Assembly (NCBI GenBank): GCA_025056175.1
Contig: JANWWK010000076.1
Location: forward strand, 1 to 64,000
DNA length: 64,000 nucleotides
Source of the DNA: Anaerolineales bacterium
Lineage (GTDB): Bacteria > Chloroflexota > Anaerolineae > Anaerolineales > Villigracilaceae
Direction: 5' to 3'
The position numbers and the translations under genes were made by a program. Positions 34,901 through 43,121 of this stretch are shown in pieces (position 1 is the first letter of the stretch; every line of letters begins with the position of its first letter). The notes beneath the pieces are model-generated. The model was not told where the DNA came from and did no database searches. It worked only from the letters and a program-made list of their open reading frames with translations.

Positions 34901-36351
34901 TAATTTAATAGTTCATTCAACGAAATTGTATAAAGAACCGCTCCCAAAAACCAGATACGCACCCCAAAGTCCAATTGGCGCGCCAAACCCAGCACCCATA
35001 GCATCGCCACAGCCACAAAAAAAATTATGAGAACAACCGGTGACTGAAAAATGGCTTGCGAATCATAAAACAAAACAGCTGTCAAGCCTATGACCGCGAG
35101 AATGCGCAAAATAACGGTGACCGTTCGTTCTATCGTCTGGTACCAAAATGAGTTTTCGTTCGGAGTTTGCTGGATTGGCAAGACAGGAGGCACGAAGAAA
35201 TCTCGAATTACCCGCCAAACGGGGTTGACCATACCGGTCTCCGGCGCAGACATGGCAGGCTGCTCAAGAGGCGGTAAAGGCTGAGTCAGCGGTTCGAGCG
35301 GGCGGGAAACGAACCGCCTGGGTAATTCGCCACCTGATTCCTGAAACGAAACCAGCCGCCCCAGCAAATTGCCGCGCTCATCGCGCAACGCGTTAACGCG
35401 CACATTCAACTGTCTGACCGCCTCGCCAGAGCCAATCTCAATGACGTCATTGAACTCGAATACATCGCGGAATTGCTCCAGCAAAGTTTGCCAGGGTTTC
35501 AAAATTTCGGCGGCGGGCTGACCGAGGATTTGCGCAGAGTGCAGACCAATGAATTGCGCGGCGCTGGCGTTGACATCCACAATGCGTCCCTGCAAATCCA
35601 GCACCAGCAAGCCTTCGCGCATATTGTCCACCACCAAATCACGGGCAATGGGGGCGATGTCGGTCAGACGGTAGCCGAAAATGGCCCAGACCAGCAGTAT
35701 CAAGGTAATATTGAAGGCAAAGGGGGTCGGGTCAATGCCGATGGGGGTGACGAAGTAGATGACATTCGCCACCCAGGGCAGGAGGACAGCAAAAAACAAA
35801 GCAAGAATCTGCGCGCGATAGAGGCCTTTCATGCGGCGCAGGTTACGGAGGATAAGCAGCGTGCCGCTCAACAGAAACAGGTAGGAAACCGCGAAATGTA
35901 CCCAGAACCAACCCGTATGACGGGTTCCCAGTACGGTGATTGGGCCTATCTGCTTGAGAAACGTCTCACTCCAGATGAGATGATGCCAATCATTGGTAAA
36001 AGTTAAGAGAACGGTGATGAGTGGAAAAATCCCCAGTAAGTGAACATACAACAACCGGCGAAGAAGATTTTCCTGCCGGGTGTAAGAGACGGCAAACAAG
36101 AGCCATGAAAATGGGACAAATGCAATGCCAATGTACTGCATTTGCGCCCAAAAGTATTTGGCAGAAAAATCGGGCATGGCGATTTCCAGCCCATACGCCG
36201 CCGACCATTCAGCAATCAACAGCGCCAGGGCGCCCAGCGCCGCTGAGCCAGGCGCGCGGCGGCGGGTGAAGATGTAGAGCGCCAGTACAAGCGAAAATGC
36301 AGAAGAGACGAACAGGAGGATTACAAGGAGGGAAAAACTCATGCCATTCAT
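31972..36351 (-). CDS. Large membrane sensor histidine kinase, 7TM-PAS-TM-PAS-GAF-GAF-PAS
   Basis: 1459 residues. A seven-helix N-terminal sensor module is at 1-225 and a PAS domain at about 240-340. A second cluster of five or six helices lies at about 410-580, then a coiled coil at 580-625. PAS follows at about 625-740, GAF at 760-905, GAF at 930-1085 and PAS at 1095-1210. HisKA has H1241 in SHELRTP and HATPase is at about 1345-1455 (NLAGNAIKF, DTGAGIP, GTGLGLSI). The second GAF has C997, C1005 and C1007 plus HGHY, which might bind a metal or cluster. Its ATG overlaps the dnaX stop by four bases. The ligand is unknown. Confidence 0.92.
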   Translation of the reverse strand: MNGMSFSLLVILLFVSSAFSLVLALYIFTRRRAPGSAALGALALLIAEWSAAYGLEIAMPDFSAKYFWAQMQYIGIAFVPFSWLLFAVSYTRQENLLRRLLYVHLLGIFPLITVLLTFTNDWHHLIWSETFLKQIGPITVLGTRHTGWFWVHFAVSYLFLLSGTLLILRNLRRMKGLYRAQILALFFAVLLPWVANVIYFVTPIGIDPTPFAFNITLILLVWAIFGYRLTDIAPIARDLVVDNMREGLLVLDLQGRIVDVNASAAQFIGLHSAQILGQPAAEILKPWQTLLEQFRDVFEFNDVIEIGSGEAVRQLNVRVNALRDERGNLLGRLVSFQESGGELPRRFVSRPLEPLTQPLPPLEQPAMSAPETGMVNPVWRVIRDFFVPPVLPIQQTPNENSFWYQTIERTVTVILRILAVIGLTAVLFYDSQAIFQSPVVLIIFFVAVAMLWVLGLARQLDFGVRIWFLGAVLYTISLNELLNYGYSAEAFALLITFVSILALLGGTRGALGGIVLAVITLAVLGVLINIGGFRPFSMPAGKNVLPDTLISAFVSIVVFAGAAGGIVSAILVLINRLNYSLQQETQARALLKQERDLLEQRVRERTAELREARDLALQNRNELRTYYQAIEQSGNSIVITDAQGKIEYVNPFFERITGYSIQEVLGKNSNILGSGHQSKEFYRRLWKTISNGEIWQGEFLNKRKDGSLYWEYATIAPVKDEQGKIRHYVAIKEDITAQKELRETLARQNEYLAALQNITLELLDRRDRQELLDNILQRARDALGASLGAIALWENGQLVFRAVARDRQDLYGKPVLRETMPLVWQAFEKRRPVVVDDYAEKYGTYQAGSQTLHAVADFPIISGRQVLGVIALGRSESALPFNASQVEFGQSLAQIAALVLDNANLYDSALRELEERKRIQAELEISEKEQRALTSILQIGMREDTLEDILLAALDDLLAIPWLGLEAKGGIFLKDVQTDTLILTADRNLSTQIRSLCKQVALGKCHCGRAALTRQLQFSSHVDHLHEITYEGIPDHGHYNVPILSGETVLGVIVLYLPPGYEYNERDVRFLQAFAGTLSNIIRRKRTEELLRESEMRFRQIVENASDIIYRMDSEGRMVYVNPVGLRLMGYAEESEVVGRYFTDFAAPDWRNRVKAFYKKQVITGQPATYYEFQAITKEGRVIWLGQNVQMIRQADGKISFQAVARDITELKETQKALEEARDQALEASRFKSQLVSRVSHELRTPLGGVLGYAELMYQGAFGPLTDEQKDAAENIVASANYLNQMINELLDQAQIEARAVKIHLAPFEPAILLRSVQANMTVLALNKGLQFVAELDPSLPSSLLGDERRLQQVLINLAGNAIKFTQEGHVHVSLLRLNDSEWAMRVSDTGAGIPKEAQEYIFDAFRQVDNAITRNNRGTGLGLSITKQLVELMGGRIQLESEVGRGSTFTVILPLQVP

Positions 36352-37904
36352 TGTACATCCACAATCTCACCGCCCAGTTGACTGGCGGCGGCCACCAGGC
36401 CATCGGGTTTGATGTGCGCAGGGAGGGCGTTCTTGCCGCCGGTCACGACGCCCTGTACGGGTAAATTTACCCCCAAAATTTCGCGCAAAACGTTACGGGT
36501 CAGTTCCAGGTTTTCGGGGCGGTTAAATTTGCCCTGTAAAATATCGCTGGCAAACGCAACCAGCAAAACGCCCTCGCGGATTTCGAGCGGTTTGCCGGAG
36601 TTGAGCAGGGCCGAAAGGTTGATGTCCTGCGTTTTGATGCGGGCGGCGGCCTGTTTCCAGGCTTTGACGACCGCCTCCAACGTGACCGCCGGAGGCGCGG
36701 ATTCGGCCCCTTTGGCGGCAGGCTGCCCGGTGACTGGTTCGCTGCGGGCAGGAACAGGCTGAGGCTGAGGCACTGCCGAATGGCGCGCCGCCGTTGGGGG
36801 CGCAGTGACCATCTCCATCTCCGCTTTGGGCAATTCCAGCATCTCGGCAAAGGCCAGTTCCAGACCCAGCGAAGGCGACCATCCGCCGCGCGGGTCGGAG
36901 GCAGCGGTGTTGAAGGCGCGCATGGCGCGCAACACGTCGGCGGTGGGCAGGGCGCGGGCGTGATTCATCATCTGGGCGCGCTGCTCGGCGGTGGCTTCAA
37001 CCTGGTCGGCGTTGCCGAGCTGGATGAGCAGAAGGCCGCGCAGGTATTCCACCACCTGGCGGGCAAAGGCGCGCGCATCCGCGCCGCCATCCAATGCGCG
37101 GTGGATTTCATCCAAACCGGCGGCGGCATTCCGCTCGATGAGCGCCTGCACGAGCGCAATCACCGCCTGGCTGGCCGCCGTGCCAAGCACGGTTTGGGCG
37201 GTTTCAAGGGTAATTTTTCCGCCAGCCGAGGCCAGCTGGTCGAGCAGGGAGATGGCATCACGCATGCCGCCGGCAGATTGCCGGGCGATGAGGGTGAGTG
37301 CTTCGGGGTCGGCTTCGATGCCCTCGGCGCGGCAGATTTCGCTCAGACGGCGGGTAATTTCGCTCAGCGGAAAGCGCCGAAATTCGTGCCGCTGGCAGCG
37401 CGAGAGGACGGTAGCCGGAATTTTGTGGCTTTCGGTGGTGGCAAGGATGAAAATGGCGTGCGGCGGCGGCTCTTCCAGCGTTTTGAGCAGGGCGTTGAAG
37501 GCAGCAACCGAGAGCATGTGAACTTCGTCAATGATATACACTTTGTACCGGCCCTGGCTGGGCGCAAAGTTGATTTTGTCGCGCAGGTCGCGCACGTCTT
37601 CGACCGAGGTGTTGGAGGCGGCGTCAATTTCGATGAGGTCCATGAAGCGGTTTTCATTCACTGCCACGCAGTGGGCGCATTGGTTGCAAGGCCGTCTGGT
37701 TTTGTCTTCTGCCAGGCAGTTGACGGCTTTGGCGAGCAGGCGGGCGGCGGTGGTCTTGCCGGTGCCGCGCGGGCCGCTGAACAGGTAGGCGTGCGCCACG
37801 CGGTCGGCGGCGACAGCGTTTTTCAACGTCTGGATGACGTGTTCCTGCGAGACGACCTCGTCCCAACCGAGGGGACGCCATTTGCGGTAGAGAGCCTGGG
37901 ACAT
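36348..37904 (-). CDS. dnaX: DNA polymerase III subunit gamma/tau
   Basis: 518 residues. The clamp-loader AAA+ ATPase has Walker A GPRGTGKTT at 44-52, a zinc module (CLAEDKTRRPCNQCAHC), YIIDEVHMLS, the SRC sensor in LSRCQRHEF and a tau-like C-terminal region from about 370. I see no clear A-rich slippery heptamer for a programmed gamma frameshift, so gamma may not be made. It heads the operon that ends with ybaB-recR. Confidence 0.95.
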   Translation of the reverse strand: MSQALYRKWRPLGWDEVVSQEHVIQTLKNAVAADRVAHAYLFSGPRGTGKTTAARLLAKAVNCLAEDKTRRPCNQCAHCVAVNENRFMDLIEIDAASNTSVEDVRDLRDKINFAPSQGRYKVYIIDEVHMLSVAAFNALLKTLEEPPPHAIFILATTESHKIPATVLSRCQRHEFRRFPLSEITRRLSEICRAEGIEADPEALTLIARQSAGGMRDAISLLDQLASAGGKITLETAQTVLGTAASQAVIALVQALIERNAAAGLDEIHRALDGGADARAFARQVVEYLRGLLLIQLGNADQVEATAEQRAQMMNHARALPTADVLRAMRAFNTAASDPRGGWSPSLGLELAFAEMLELPKAEMEMVTAPPTAARHSAVPQPQPVPARSEPVTGQPAAKGAESAPPAVTLEAVVKAWKQAAARIKTQDINLSALLNSGKPLEIREGVLLVAFASDILQGKFNRPENLELTRNVLREILGVNLPVQGVVTGGKNALPAHIKPDGLVAAASQLGGEIVDVQ

Positions 37905-37960
37905 GGGATTGAGGGATTAGAGGATTTGTGATGTTTTGATATTCAAATCACGGATGACGA

Positions 37961-37969
37961 ATGATAGCA
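37961..37969 (-). promoter_or_regulatory. Extended -10 promoter of the dnaX operon
   Basis: On the minus strand TGCTATCAT (TGN plus TATCAT) lies about 56 bases before the dnaX ATG. It sits in the AT-rich gap to the TspO-like gene. Confidence 0.45.
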
Positions 37970-37984
37970 CGATTTTGGAATTTT

Positions 37985-38740
37985 TCACTGCGCGCGCCGG
38001 AGGAGCAGGCTGAAAACGGCCAATCCAAACGCAAGGGCAGAGGCGGCCCAGGCGCTGGTGGCAACCACCGGAAAAGCGGACTGCTTGACGCCAATGCCCG
38101 CAAACGACCACACCAGTACGAAAAGATAGCCCGCGTCACGACGGGTAAGCGCCATCAGCAAGCCAGGCAGGGAGGCAACCACGAGCATGATGACCGCCCA
38201 GGTCGGGGCGGCGATGCCCCAGCCACTCCACTGGACGAAGTACAGCCAATCGGTAACGTTGGCAACAGTGGCAACCGTAATCCAGCCCAAATAGATGCTG
38301 AAGGGGGTATCCACGCACCAGCGTTCGGCGGGTGAAACCACCGCGCGCCCGACATCCAGCCGCAGGTAACTGACTATCAGCGTGGCAAGCAGCGCGAGCA
38401 TGACCAGTACGCTCAGCCCGAACAGATTGTAGTGCCAGCACAACAGCCAGAGCGAGTTGAAGACTCCGCTCAGGGCAAACCAGTAGCCCAATTTTTGCAG
38501 GCGTGGATTTGCGCGCTGGGCAGGCAAGGCCTGATAGACGGCAAAGGCAATCCAGCCAATGTAGATGAGACCCCAAATCGAAAAGACATAGCCCGCCGGG
38601 ACAAAAAAGACCTGAAATCGGTCGGAAATCTCGCCGGTGTTCTGCCCATTGAACGGCAGAGCATTCGCAAGGATGTTCATGACGATGGTCGCCGCTACGG
38701 AAAGCACGTTTACCATCGGACGGATGGTGTCGTTACGCAT
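37985..38740 (-). CDS. TspO/MBR-like tryptophan-rich membrane protein
   Basis: 251 residues with about seven membrane helices. It matches the long bacterial form annotated as tryptophan-rich sensory protein: FFVPAGYVFSIWGLIYIGW, FNSLWLLCWHY, and YLGWITVATVANVTDWLYFV. Members bind tetrapyrroles or other hydrophobic ligands; the ligand is unknown here. I chose the ATG at 38740; the longer frame to 39022 runs through thioredoxin. Confidence 0.82.
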   Translation of the reverse strand: MRNDTIRPMVNVLSVAATIVMNILANALPFNGQNTGEISDRFQVFFVPAGYVFSIWGLIYIGWIAFAVYQALPAQRANPRLQKLGYWFALSGVFNSLWLLCWHYNLFGLSVLVMLALLATLIVSYLRLDVGRAVVSPAERWCVDTPFSIYLGWITVATVANVTDWLYFVQWSGWGIAAPTWAVIMLVVASLPGLLMALTRRDAGYLFVLVWSFAGIGVKQSAFPVVATSAWAASALAFGLAVFSLLLRRAQ

Positions 38741-38787
38741 GTTGACTCCCAAACGGTGCGGAATACACGGTTTTCCAAAGTATCGCG

Positions 38788-39114
38788 TTAAGAAATATGC
38801 GGCCACATCTTGCCGACCAGTTTGTCCTTCGGCAGGTAGCCGGTGACGCGCTCCACCACCTGGCCGCCTTTGAAGAGCATGATGGTCGGAATCCCCAGAA
38901 TGCCGTATTTCATCAGGACGGCGGGGTTCTGGTCGGCATCGCACTGGACGACCTTGACCCGTCCCTGCCATTCGGCGTGCAACTGCGCGATGATGGGGGC
39001 AATCATCTTGCACGGGCCGCACCAGACGGCCGTGAAATCTACCAACACGGGCAGAGGAGAATCGAGAACTTCGCTCTGAAAATTTTGCTCGGTGACGTAG
39101 GGAACTTCAGCCAT
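38788..39114 (-). CDS. trxA: Thioredoxin
   Basis: 108 residues, the usual length. The redox motif is in FTAVWCGPCKMIAP, and the cis-proline is in ILGIPTIMLF. It reduces protein disulfides. The start is set by AAGGAGG five bases before the ATG at 39114. An extended -10 (TGATATGAT) precedes it, and the TspO-like gene follows. Confidence 0.95.
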   Translation of the reverse strand: MAEVPYVTEQNFQSEVLDSPLPVLVDFTAVWCGPCKMIAPIIAQLHAEWQGRVKVVQCDADQNPAVLMKYGILGIPTIMLFKGGQVVERVTGYLPKDKLVGKMWPHIS

Positions 39115-39130
39115 TGGAACCTCCTTTTCT

Positions 39131-39139
39131 ATCATATCA
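39131..39139 (-). promoter_or_regulatory. Extended -10 promoter of thioredoxin
   Basis: On the minus strand TGATATGAT (TGN plus TATGAT) ends 16 bases before the ATG, with AAGGAGG between. Confidence 0.5.
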
Positions 39140-39210
39140 TGGCTGAAAGCGATGATAATTTTTTTTAACCCAGCCGCGCCGCAACGCTAAAAAACCAGTT
39201 CATCGAACAG

Positions 39211-39285
39211 ACAAAAATGCACGGAAAACGCATTTCAGGCGACGCTTTTTCAGTATGCCTGTGTGTTCGCTGCGCTTTCCGTGCA
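39211..39285 (-). terminator. Terminator of the secreted-protein operon
   Basis: On the minus strand TGCACGGAAAGCGCA and TGCGTTTTCCGTGCA form a 15-pair stem with one G-U pair and a 38-base loop. TTTTTGT follows at once. It lies 25 bases after the stop of the last lipoprotein gene. The remainder of the gap to thioredoxin shows no gene. Confidence 0.6.
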
Positions 39286-39310
39286 AGCATGTCGCTTCAA
39301 ATGGAGTGTT

Positions 39311-40336
39311 TTATCCCGGGCAGAAGAAAAGCGGTACGGGGGCAGCATCGGCGCCGCCAGAATTGCCCGCGGTATCGCTGGCATCAACTGCAATACCAAC
39401 TGACCCGCTTGCGCCCTGATAGAAGTTATAGGCCTGGGCGCCGATGTCTATCACCGCGCGATAGTAGCCGCCGCCAATCGGAGTCATCTGGGTGAAGATA
39501 CCTCCCGCGCCTGCGCCGGTGAAACCATAGATAAGATACACTTCGCCAATGCTGGATTGCCCATCCTGCACGAAGGCTTCAACCGTCAGGATGCCGCTTT
39601 GAGCGCTGCAACCCTGTCCGTAGTACAGCGTGGTCGGGGTCACAGAGATGATGTAGACGACCGGCGGGGTGGTATCAGCCACTGGCGTAAAGGTCGGCGG
39701 AACAGGAGTAAAGGTGGGTAGGATGGGTGTAAAGGTGGGCGGGATGCGGGTGGCAGTGGGCGGCGCGGGCGTGAAGGTGGGCGGAGGCGTGACGCCGGCC
39801 GGCAGGGGGGTGAACGAGGGGGCCAGGGCGGTTTGGGTTAGCGCGGCGATTTCGGTGGCTTTGGCTTCGTCCACCACCGGCGCGGTGGCTTCAGCAGGAG
39901 AAACAGGCGCTTCGGGCAGAATGCAGCCGCCATTCGGCGAAAGCAGCGGCTCTTTGGCCTCCTGCGAGACGCACACCCGCGCCGGGGCGCTATCGGCAAA
40001 GCCGCCGCTCTTATCGTAGGCGCGCGCCGAAAGGTTGTATTCGCCGGGGGAGGAGGCGTTCCAGTTCAGTTCGGCATAGACCAGCGGGGCGGCGGGGTCG
40101 GTATCCACCGCGCCGACAGACACGCCATTGACCAGGAACTCGATGCGGGTGATGCCGCTGCCATCCACATGGCGGGCATGGGATTTGAGCGGAAACGCGC
40201 CCGGCGGCAGAATCGTACCGTTCACGGGCTGGTCGAGCCAGGCCTGCACGCTGCTGGCAGACAGGCTGCCTCCAGCGGCAGAGCAGGCGGACAAAAGCAG
40301 GGAAAACAGGGTCAGGAGGGTGAATAAACGTTTCAT
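39311..40336 (-). CDS. Lipoprotein with two Ig-like domains and a PTFTP stalk
   Basis: 341 residues. The signal peptide and lipobox LLLSAC give a lipid-anchored cysteine. An Ig-like domain is at about 30-125 (VNGTILPPGAFPLKSHARHVDG...). A stalk of repeated PTFTP units (with variants such as PTATRIP) spans about 190-225. A second Ig-like domain is at about 230-340. AAAGGAT precedes the ATG; the longer frame adds residues from a repeat. It is the last gene of the surface operon. I infer adhesion or envelope-matrix function but cannot name a ligand. Confidence 0.8.
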   Translation of the reverse strand: MKRLFTLLTLFSLLLSACSAAGGSLSASSVQAWLDQPVNGTILPPGAFPLKSHARHVDGSGITRIEFLVNGVSVGAVDTDPAAPLVYAELNWNASSPGEYNLSARAYDKSGGFADSAPARVCVSQEAKEPLLSPNGGCILPEAPVSPAEATAPVVDEAKATEIAALTQTALAPSFTPLPAGVTPPPTFTPAPPTATRIPPTFTPILPTFTPVPPTFTPVADTTPPVVYIISVTPTTLYYGQGCSAQSGILTVEAFVQDGQSSIGEVYLIYGFTGAGAGGIFTQMTPIGGGYYRAVIDIGAQAYNFYQGASGSVGIAVDASDTAGNSGGADAAPVPLFFCPG

Positions 40337-40356
40337 GGGAACATCCTTTCTAAACT

Positions 40357-40379
40357 CCCCTCTCCCAGTGGGAGAGGGG
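40357..40379. repeat. Perfect hairpin CCCCTCTCCC-AGT-GGGAGAGGGG
   Basis: A ten-pair stem with a three-base loop between the 827-residue gene and the last lipoprotein gene. It shares its core with the palindrome at 9331-9379. It could modulate message stability between these two genes. Confidence 0.6.
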
Positions 40380-40400
40380 CTGAGGGGCAAGAGGCTGGTT

Positions 40401-42884
40401 TCAGGGCGAAGGCAGGTCGCGCGCGCCTTGTACGCGCAGGGTCACGATGCAGCCTGCTTCGCCGTAGTTGCTTGCCAGTTGTACATCCTGGTTGATGCGC
40501 TCCCATTCCGCCACAGAACGCGGCGGCAAAGTTTTGCTGGCAACGCACAGGTTATCTCTGGAAGATTTTTCGGTGTCGTAATCCAGAATATAGACATTCA
40601 GAGTCAGGCCTGTGCCTTCTGAGGGCACTGCAACCGAATAGATTGGGAAGAAAAAACCTATCAGACTGCGCGACCTGACTGGGGGGTCATTCCGGTGGTA
40701 TATGCCCTGAGTCACACACACGGTATTTTGGGGGCAGTTGCCAAACAGGGTCGTTCCCGCGCCATGGCTGGGCTGCGCCCAGGAAGTCAGCACGCCGTTG
40801 GCGCCAAAGCCGCCAAAAATTTCCAGGCGAACATCGTTACAGAGAATGCAAATATCGCCAATGTCTTTGATGATGTTTTCTTCGCCATCGTTGAAGATAA
40901 CGTCATCGGTCGGGCCGAGTGGCGAATAGCGAGCAAGGAGTTGAATGGATTGCAGGTTGACCTTAACAACTGTGGAACAAGGCGGCTGGCGCACGATAAG
41001 CGGCGCGCTGGGGAGAGAATTACCTTGCCGCGTCAATGCCATCAACGTCACGCGCAATTCGACCCCACACATCGAATTCCGCGGCAGCGCAGGCGTGTTC
41101 ATTTCTCTTCTGCTGGCCGGGAAGGTGGGAGAAAGTTCCACCACCTCATTGGTTACGTATTCCCACGCCGCGCCGCTTTGCGAAGTATTCCTGGAATGGA
41201 CTGCCATAATCCAGCCGGTCAGGTCGTCTTCCGAAACATTTCGATTTCCATTCCAGTCCCACGTCAAGGCCGGAAGAAGAGGACAGAAGGATTCTCCGGT
41301 GATGGGCTGTATCGAAATAAAGGGCGAACAGCCAATGAAGCGGCGAATCTGCAAGTTGGTGGGAGCAGGGATGAACGAGTCGTTCCCGCCTTCCAGGGGC
41401 TGCAAAATCACCGGTATATTCAGGTAAACCGACCGCAGTACGCCCGGGGCGATGTTGCTCAAATCGAAGCGCGAACCAGCGGGCTGGAAGCGGTAGCGCA
41501 CGAAGGAAGCGCCGCCCGCTTCGGCAGGCAGGCCTTCCACCGAGGCCAGTTCGCGCGGCGCGAAGGCGCGCACCTCGCTGAGCAGGTCACGGCCATCCCA
41601 CTCGCCGCGGGCGTGACTGCCCGAAAAGCGTCCCAGGCTCAGGCTTTGCGCTCCGCGCCGCCCCCAACACTCACCGTCCAACCGCACCAGGCCATCGGAG
41701 GGAACGGTGATGGGGTACAGCCCCCGGCTGGGCAATTGCAGAGGCAATTCGTAGTAGAGACTGCCCGAGGTGGGACGCAGCAATCCCGGCTCGGCGGGCA
41801 GGCGCTCGTAGCGCGAACCGTTGAACGAAACGTAGCAATAGACGCCGTCATAGGCCTGTTCGGTGGTCAGGCTGAGCAGGAGCAGGTGGAGCGCGGTCGT
41901 TGTGCCTGTTCCGGCGGGGGAACACTCCGGGCCAATTTCGACGTTAAGCATGGAGGTCACCATCTCGCCCCTGGGGCGGACGGGCGCCAGGAAGTAGCGG
42001 TAGGTCCCCACGCGCGTCAGCGGGTCGGTGTAGGTCAGGGTATTGGCAGGCAGCGTGACCAGCAGGCTCATGCGGTCTTCGCCGGGGGCGAGGCGGTAGA
42101 GCCGGTAAGAGGTTTCATCGGGGGCATCCGTCCAGCGCATGGAGGCCTGACTGCACGAGTGCGTTTCGCCATTGAAGCGGGAGGCGGGCGGCGCATCCAG
42201 GTCGGTGCCGGGCGCGCCGGGCGCGGGCGGGGGAGGCGCGGATGCGGAGGGAGGAGCGGAGGGAGCGGATGGCGCAGAGGGTGCAGAGGGAGGAGGGTTG
42301 GGTCGGCGCGGCAGGTTGAGGGGCGTGCCGGGCGGGATGACCGCCTCGGGCGCGGCGGACAGGCCAGGGTTCAGGCGGGCAATCTCCGCCGGGGTCGTTC
42401 CGGCGGCGGCGGCCAGGTCGCCCACGCGGATTTCGGTCACGCCTTCGCCGCGCTGAATGGCATCCACATTCACTTCGATTGGCACGCCGCTCAAATCGGC
42501 AGTATCCACGAAAACGACCTGTGAATCGGCAAAATCATCTGCCGCAAAGAAGGCGCGCGCCACCAGAACGTGGCGTCCGGGGGTGAGCGGCGTCCAGGGT
42601 TGGACGAGAGTCAGAGCGTTTTCCTGTCCATTGGCCGCGGCAACGAGCGCGCCATCGGCATACACTTCCAGGCGCAAGACGGGACGGCTGGCTTCGGCAT
42701 AGACCATCAGCGGCAGGGCAGCGTTGACTTCGGTCAGCGCGCCGCTCTGCGGGGCGCGAATCTGGACGACCGCGCTCGTCCCCTGCGATTGGTTGGACAG
42801 GTACCACCAGCCCGCCGCTCCGCCGCAAAGCAGGAGCAGGAGCAGCAGGCCGCCTATTAGAAAACAACCGGTGCGTTTTTTCAT
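40401..42884 (-). CDS. Anchored surface protein with Ig-like, LysM-like and Fn3-like regions (copy 2)
   Basis: 827 residues. A hydrophobic N-terminal anchor at 6-28 starts the protein. An Ig-like region follows at about 38-135 (LPLMVYAEASRPVLRLEVYADGALVAAA). A degenerate LysM-like motif is at about 140-195 (IRVGDLAAAAGTTPAEIARLNPGL). A low-complexity PSAPSAPSAPP linker precedes a fibronectin-III-like region (SMRWTDAPDETSYRLYRL). The long cysteine-containing C-terminus is of unknown fold. It is a paralogue of the protein at 43122-45479, with the same order throughout. LysM-like and Ig-like modules suggest cell-wall or matrix binding. Ribosome site AAGGA precedes the start. Confidence 0.78.
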   Translation of the reverse strand: MKKRTGCFLIGGLLLLLLLCGGAAGWWYLSNQSQGTSAVVQIRAPQSGALTEVNAALPLMVYAEASRPVLRLEVYADGALVAAANGQENALTLVQPWTPLTPGRHVLVARAFFAADDFADSQVVFVDTADLSGVPIEVNVDAIQRGEGVTEIRVGDLAAAAGTTPAEIARLNPGLSAAPEAVIPPGTPLNLPRRPNPPPSAPSAPSAPSAPPSASAPPPPAPGAPGTDLDAPPASRFNGETHSCSQASMRWTDAPDETSYRLYRLAPGEDRMSLLVTLPANTLTYTDPLTRVGTYRYFLAPVRPRGEMVTSMLNVEIGPECSPAGTGTTTALHLLLLSLTTEQAYDGVYCYVSFNGSRYERLPAEPGLLRPTSGSLYYELPLQLPSRGLYPITVPSDGLVRLDGECWGRRGAQSLSLGRFSGSHARGEWDGRDLLSEVRAFAPRELASVEGLPAEAGGASFVRYRFQPAGSRFDLSNIAPGVLRSVYLNIPVILQPLEGGNDSFIPAPTNLQIRRFIGCSPFISIQPITGESFCPLLPALTWDWNGNRNVSEDDLTGWIMAVHSRNTSQSGAAWEYVTNEVVELSPTFPASRREMNTPALPRNSMCGVELRVTLMALTRQGNSLPSAPLIVRQPPCSTVVKVNLQSIQLLARYSPLGPTDDVIFNDGEENIIKDIGDICILCNDVRLEIFGGFGANGVLTSWAQPSHGAGTTLFGNCPQNTVCVTQGIYHRNDPPVRSRSLIGFFFPIYSVAVPSEGTGLTLNVYILDYDTEKSSRDNLCVASKTLPPRSVAEWERINQDVQLASNYGEAGCIVTLRVQGARDLPSP

Positions 42885-42888
42885 ATCT

Positions 42889-43119
42889 TCAGTCCTTTTT
42901 GGGTTTCAACGGTAAATCTTCGGGTTTCATCGTTCCCGGGTCGGTGGGGGCTTCGCTCTGGATGAGCAATCTCCACAGTTCACTGGCCGATTTGAACAAC
43001 CGTTCCTGGCGGCCATCCAGCGAGCGCAATACACCGCGCCATTCGCCAGGGGGCGCTGCATCGCTCGGCTCCTGCCAGATGCGCAGAATGTAGGTGATTT
43101 CGCGGCGTGGTTTGCTCAT
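42889..43119 (-). CDS. Small conserved-type protein between the two surface paralogues
   Basis: 76 residues beginning MSKPRREITYILRIWQEPS, continuing GEWRGVLRSLDGRQERLFKSASELWRLL, and ending in a charged KPKKD tail. The pattern (short beta strands, Trp-Arg-Gly, then a helix) resembles small uncharacterised proteins of Chloroflexota and Actinobacteria with the theme LRLWRE...WRASLEDPRTGER...F..L. I cannot name it. The stop of the upstream gene lies two bases before its ATG, so translation is coupled. A longer frame to 43251 would overlap the upstream gene. Confidence 0.7.
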   Translation of the reverse strand: MSKPRREITYILRIWQEPSDAAPPGEWRGVLRSLDGRQERLFKSASELWRLLIQSEAPTDPGTMKPEDLPLKPKKD

Positions 43120-43121
43120 GG

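Noticed and set aside
36780-37931. 383-codon plus-strand open frame
   Set aside because: It is antisense to dnaX and has no recognisable features.
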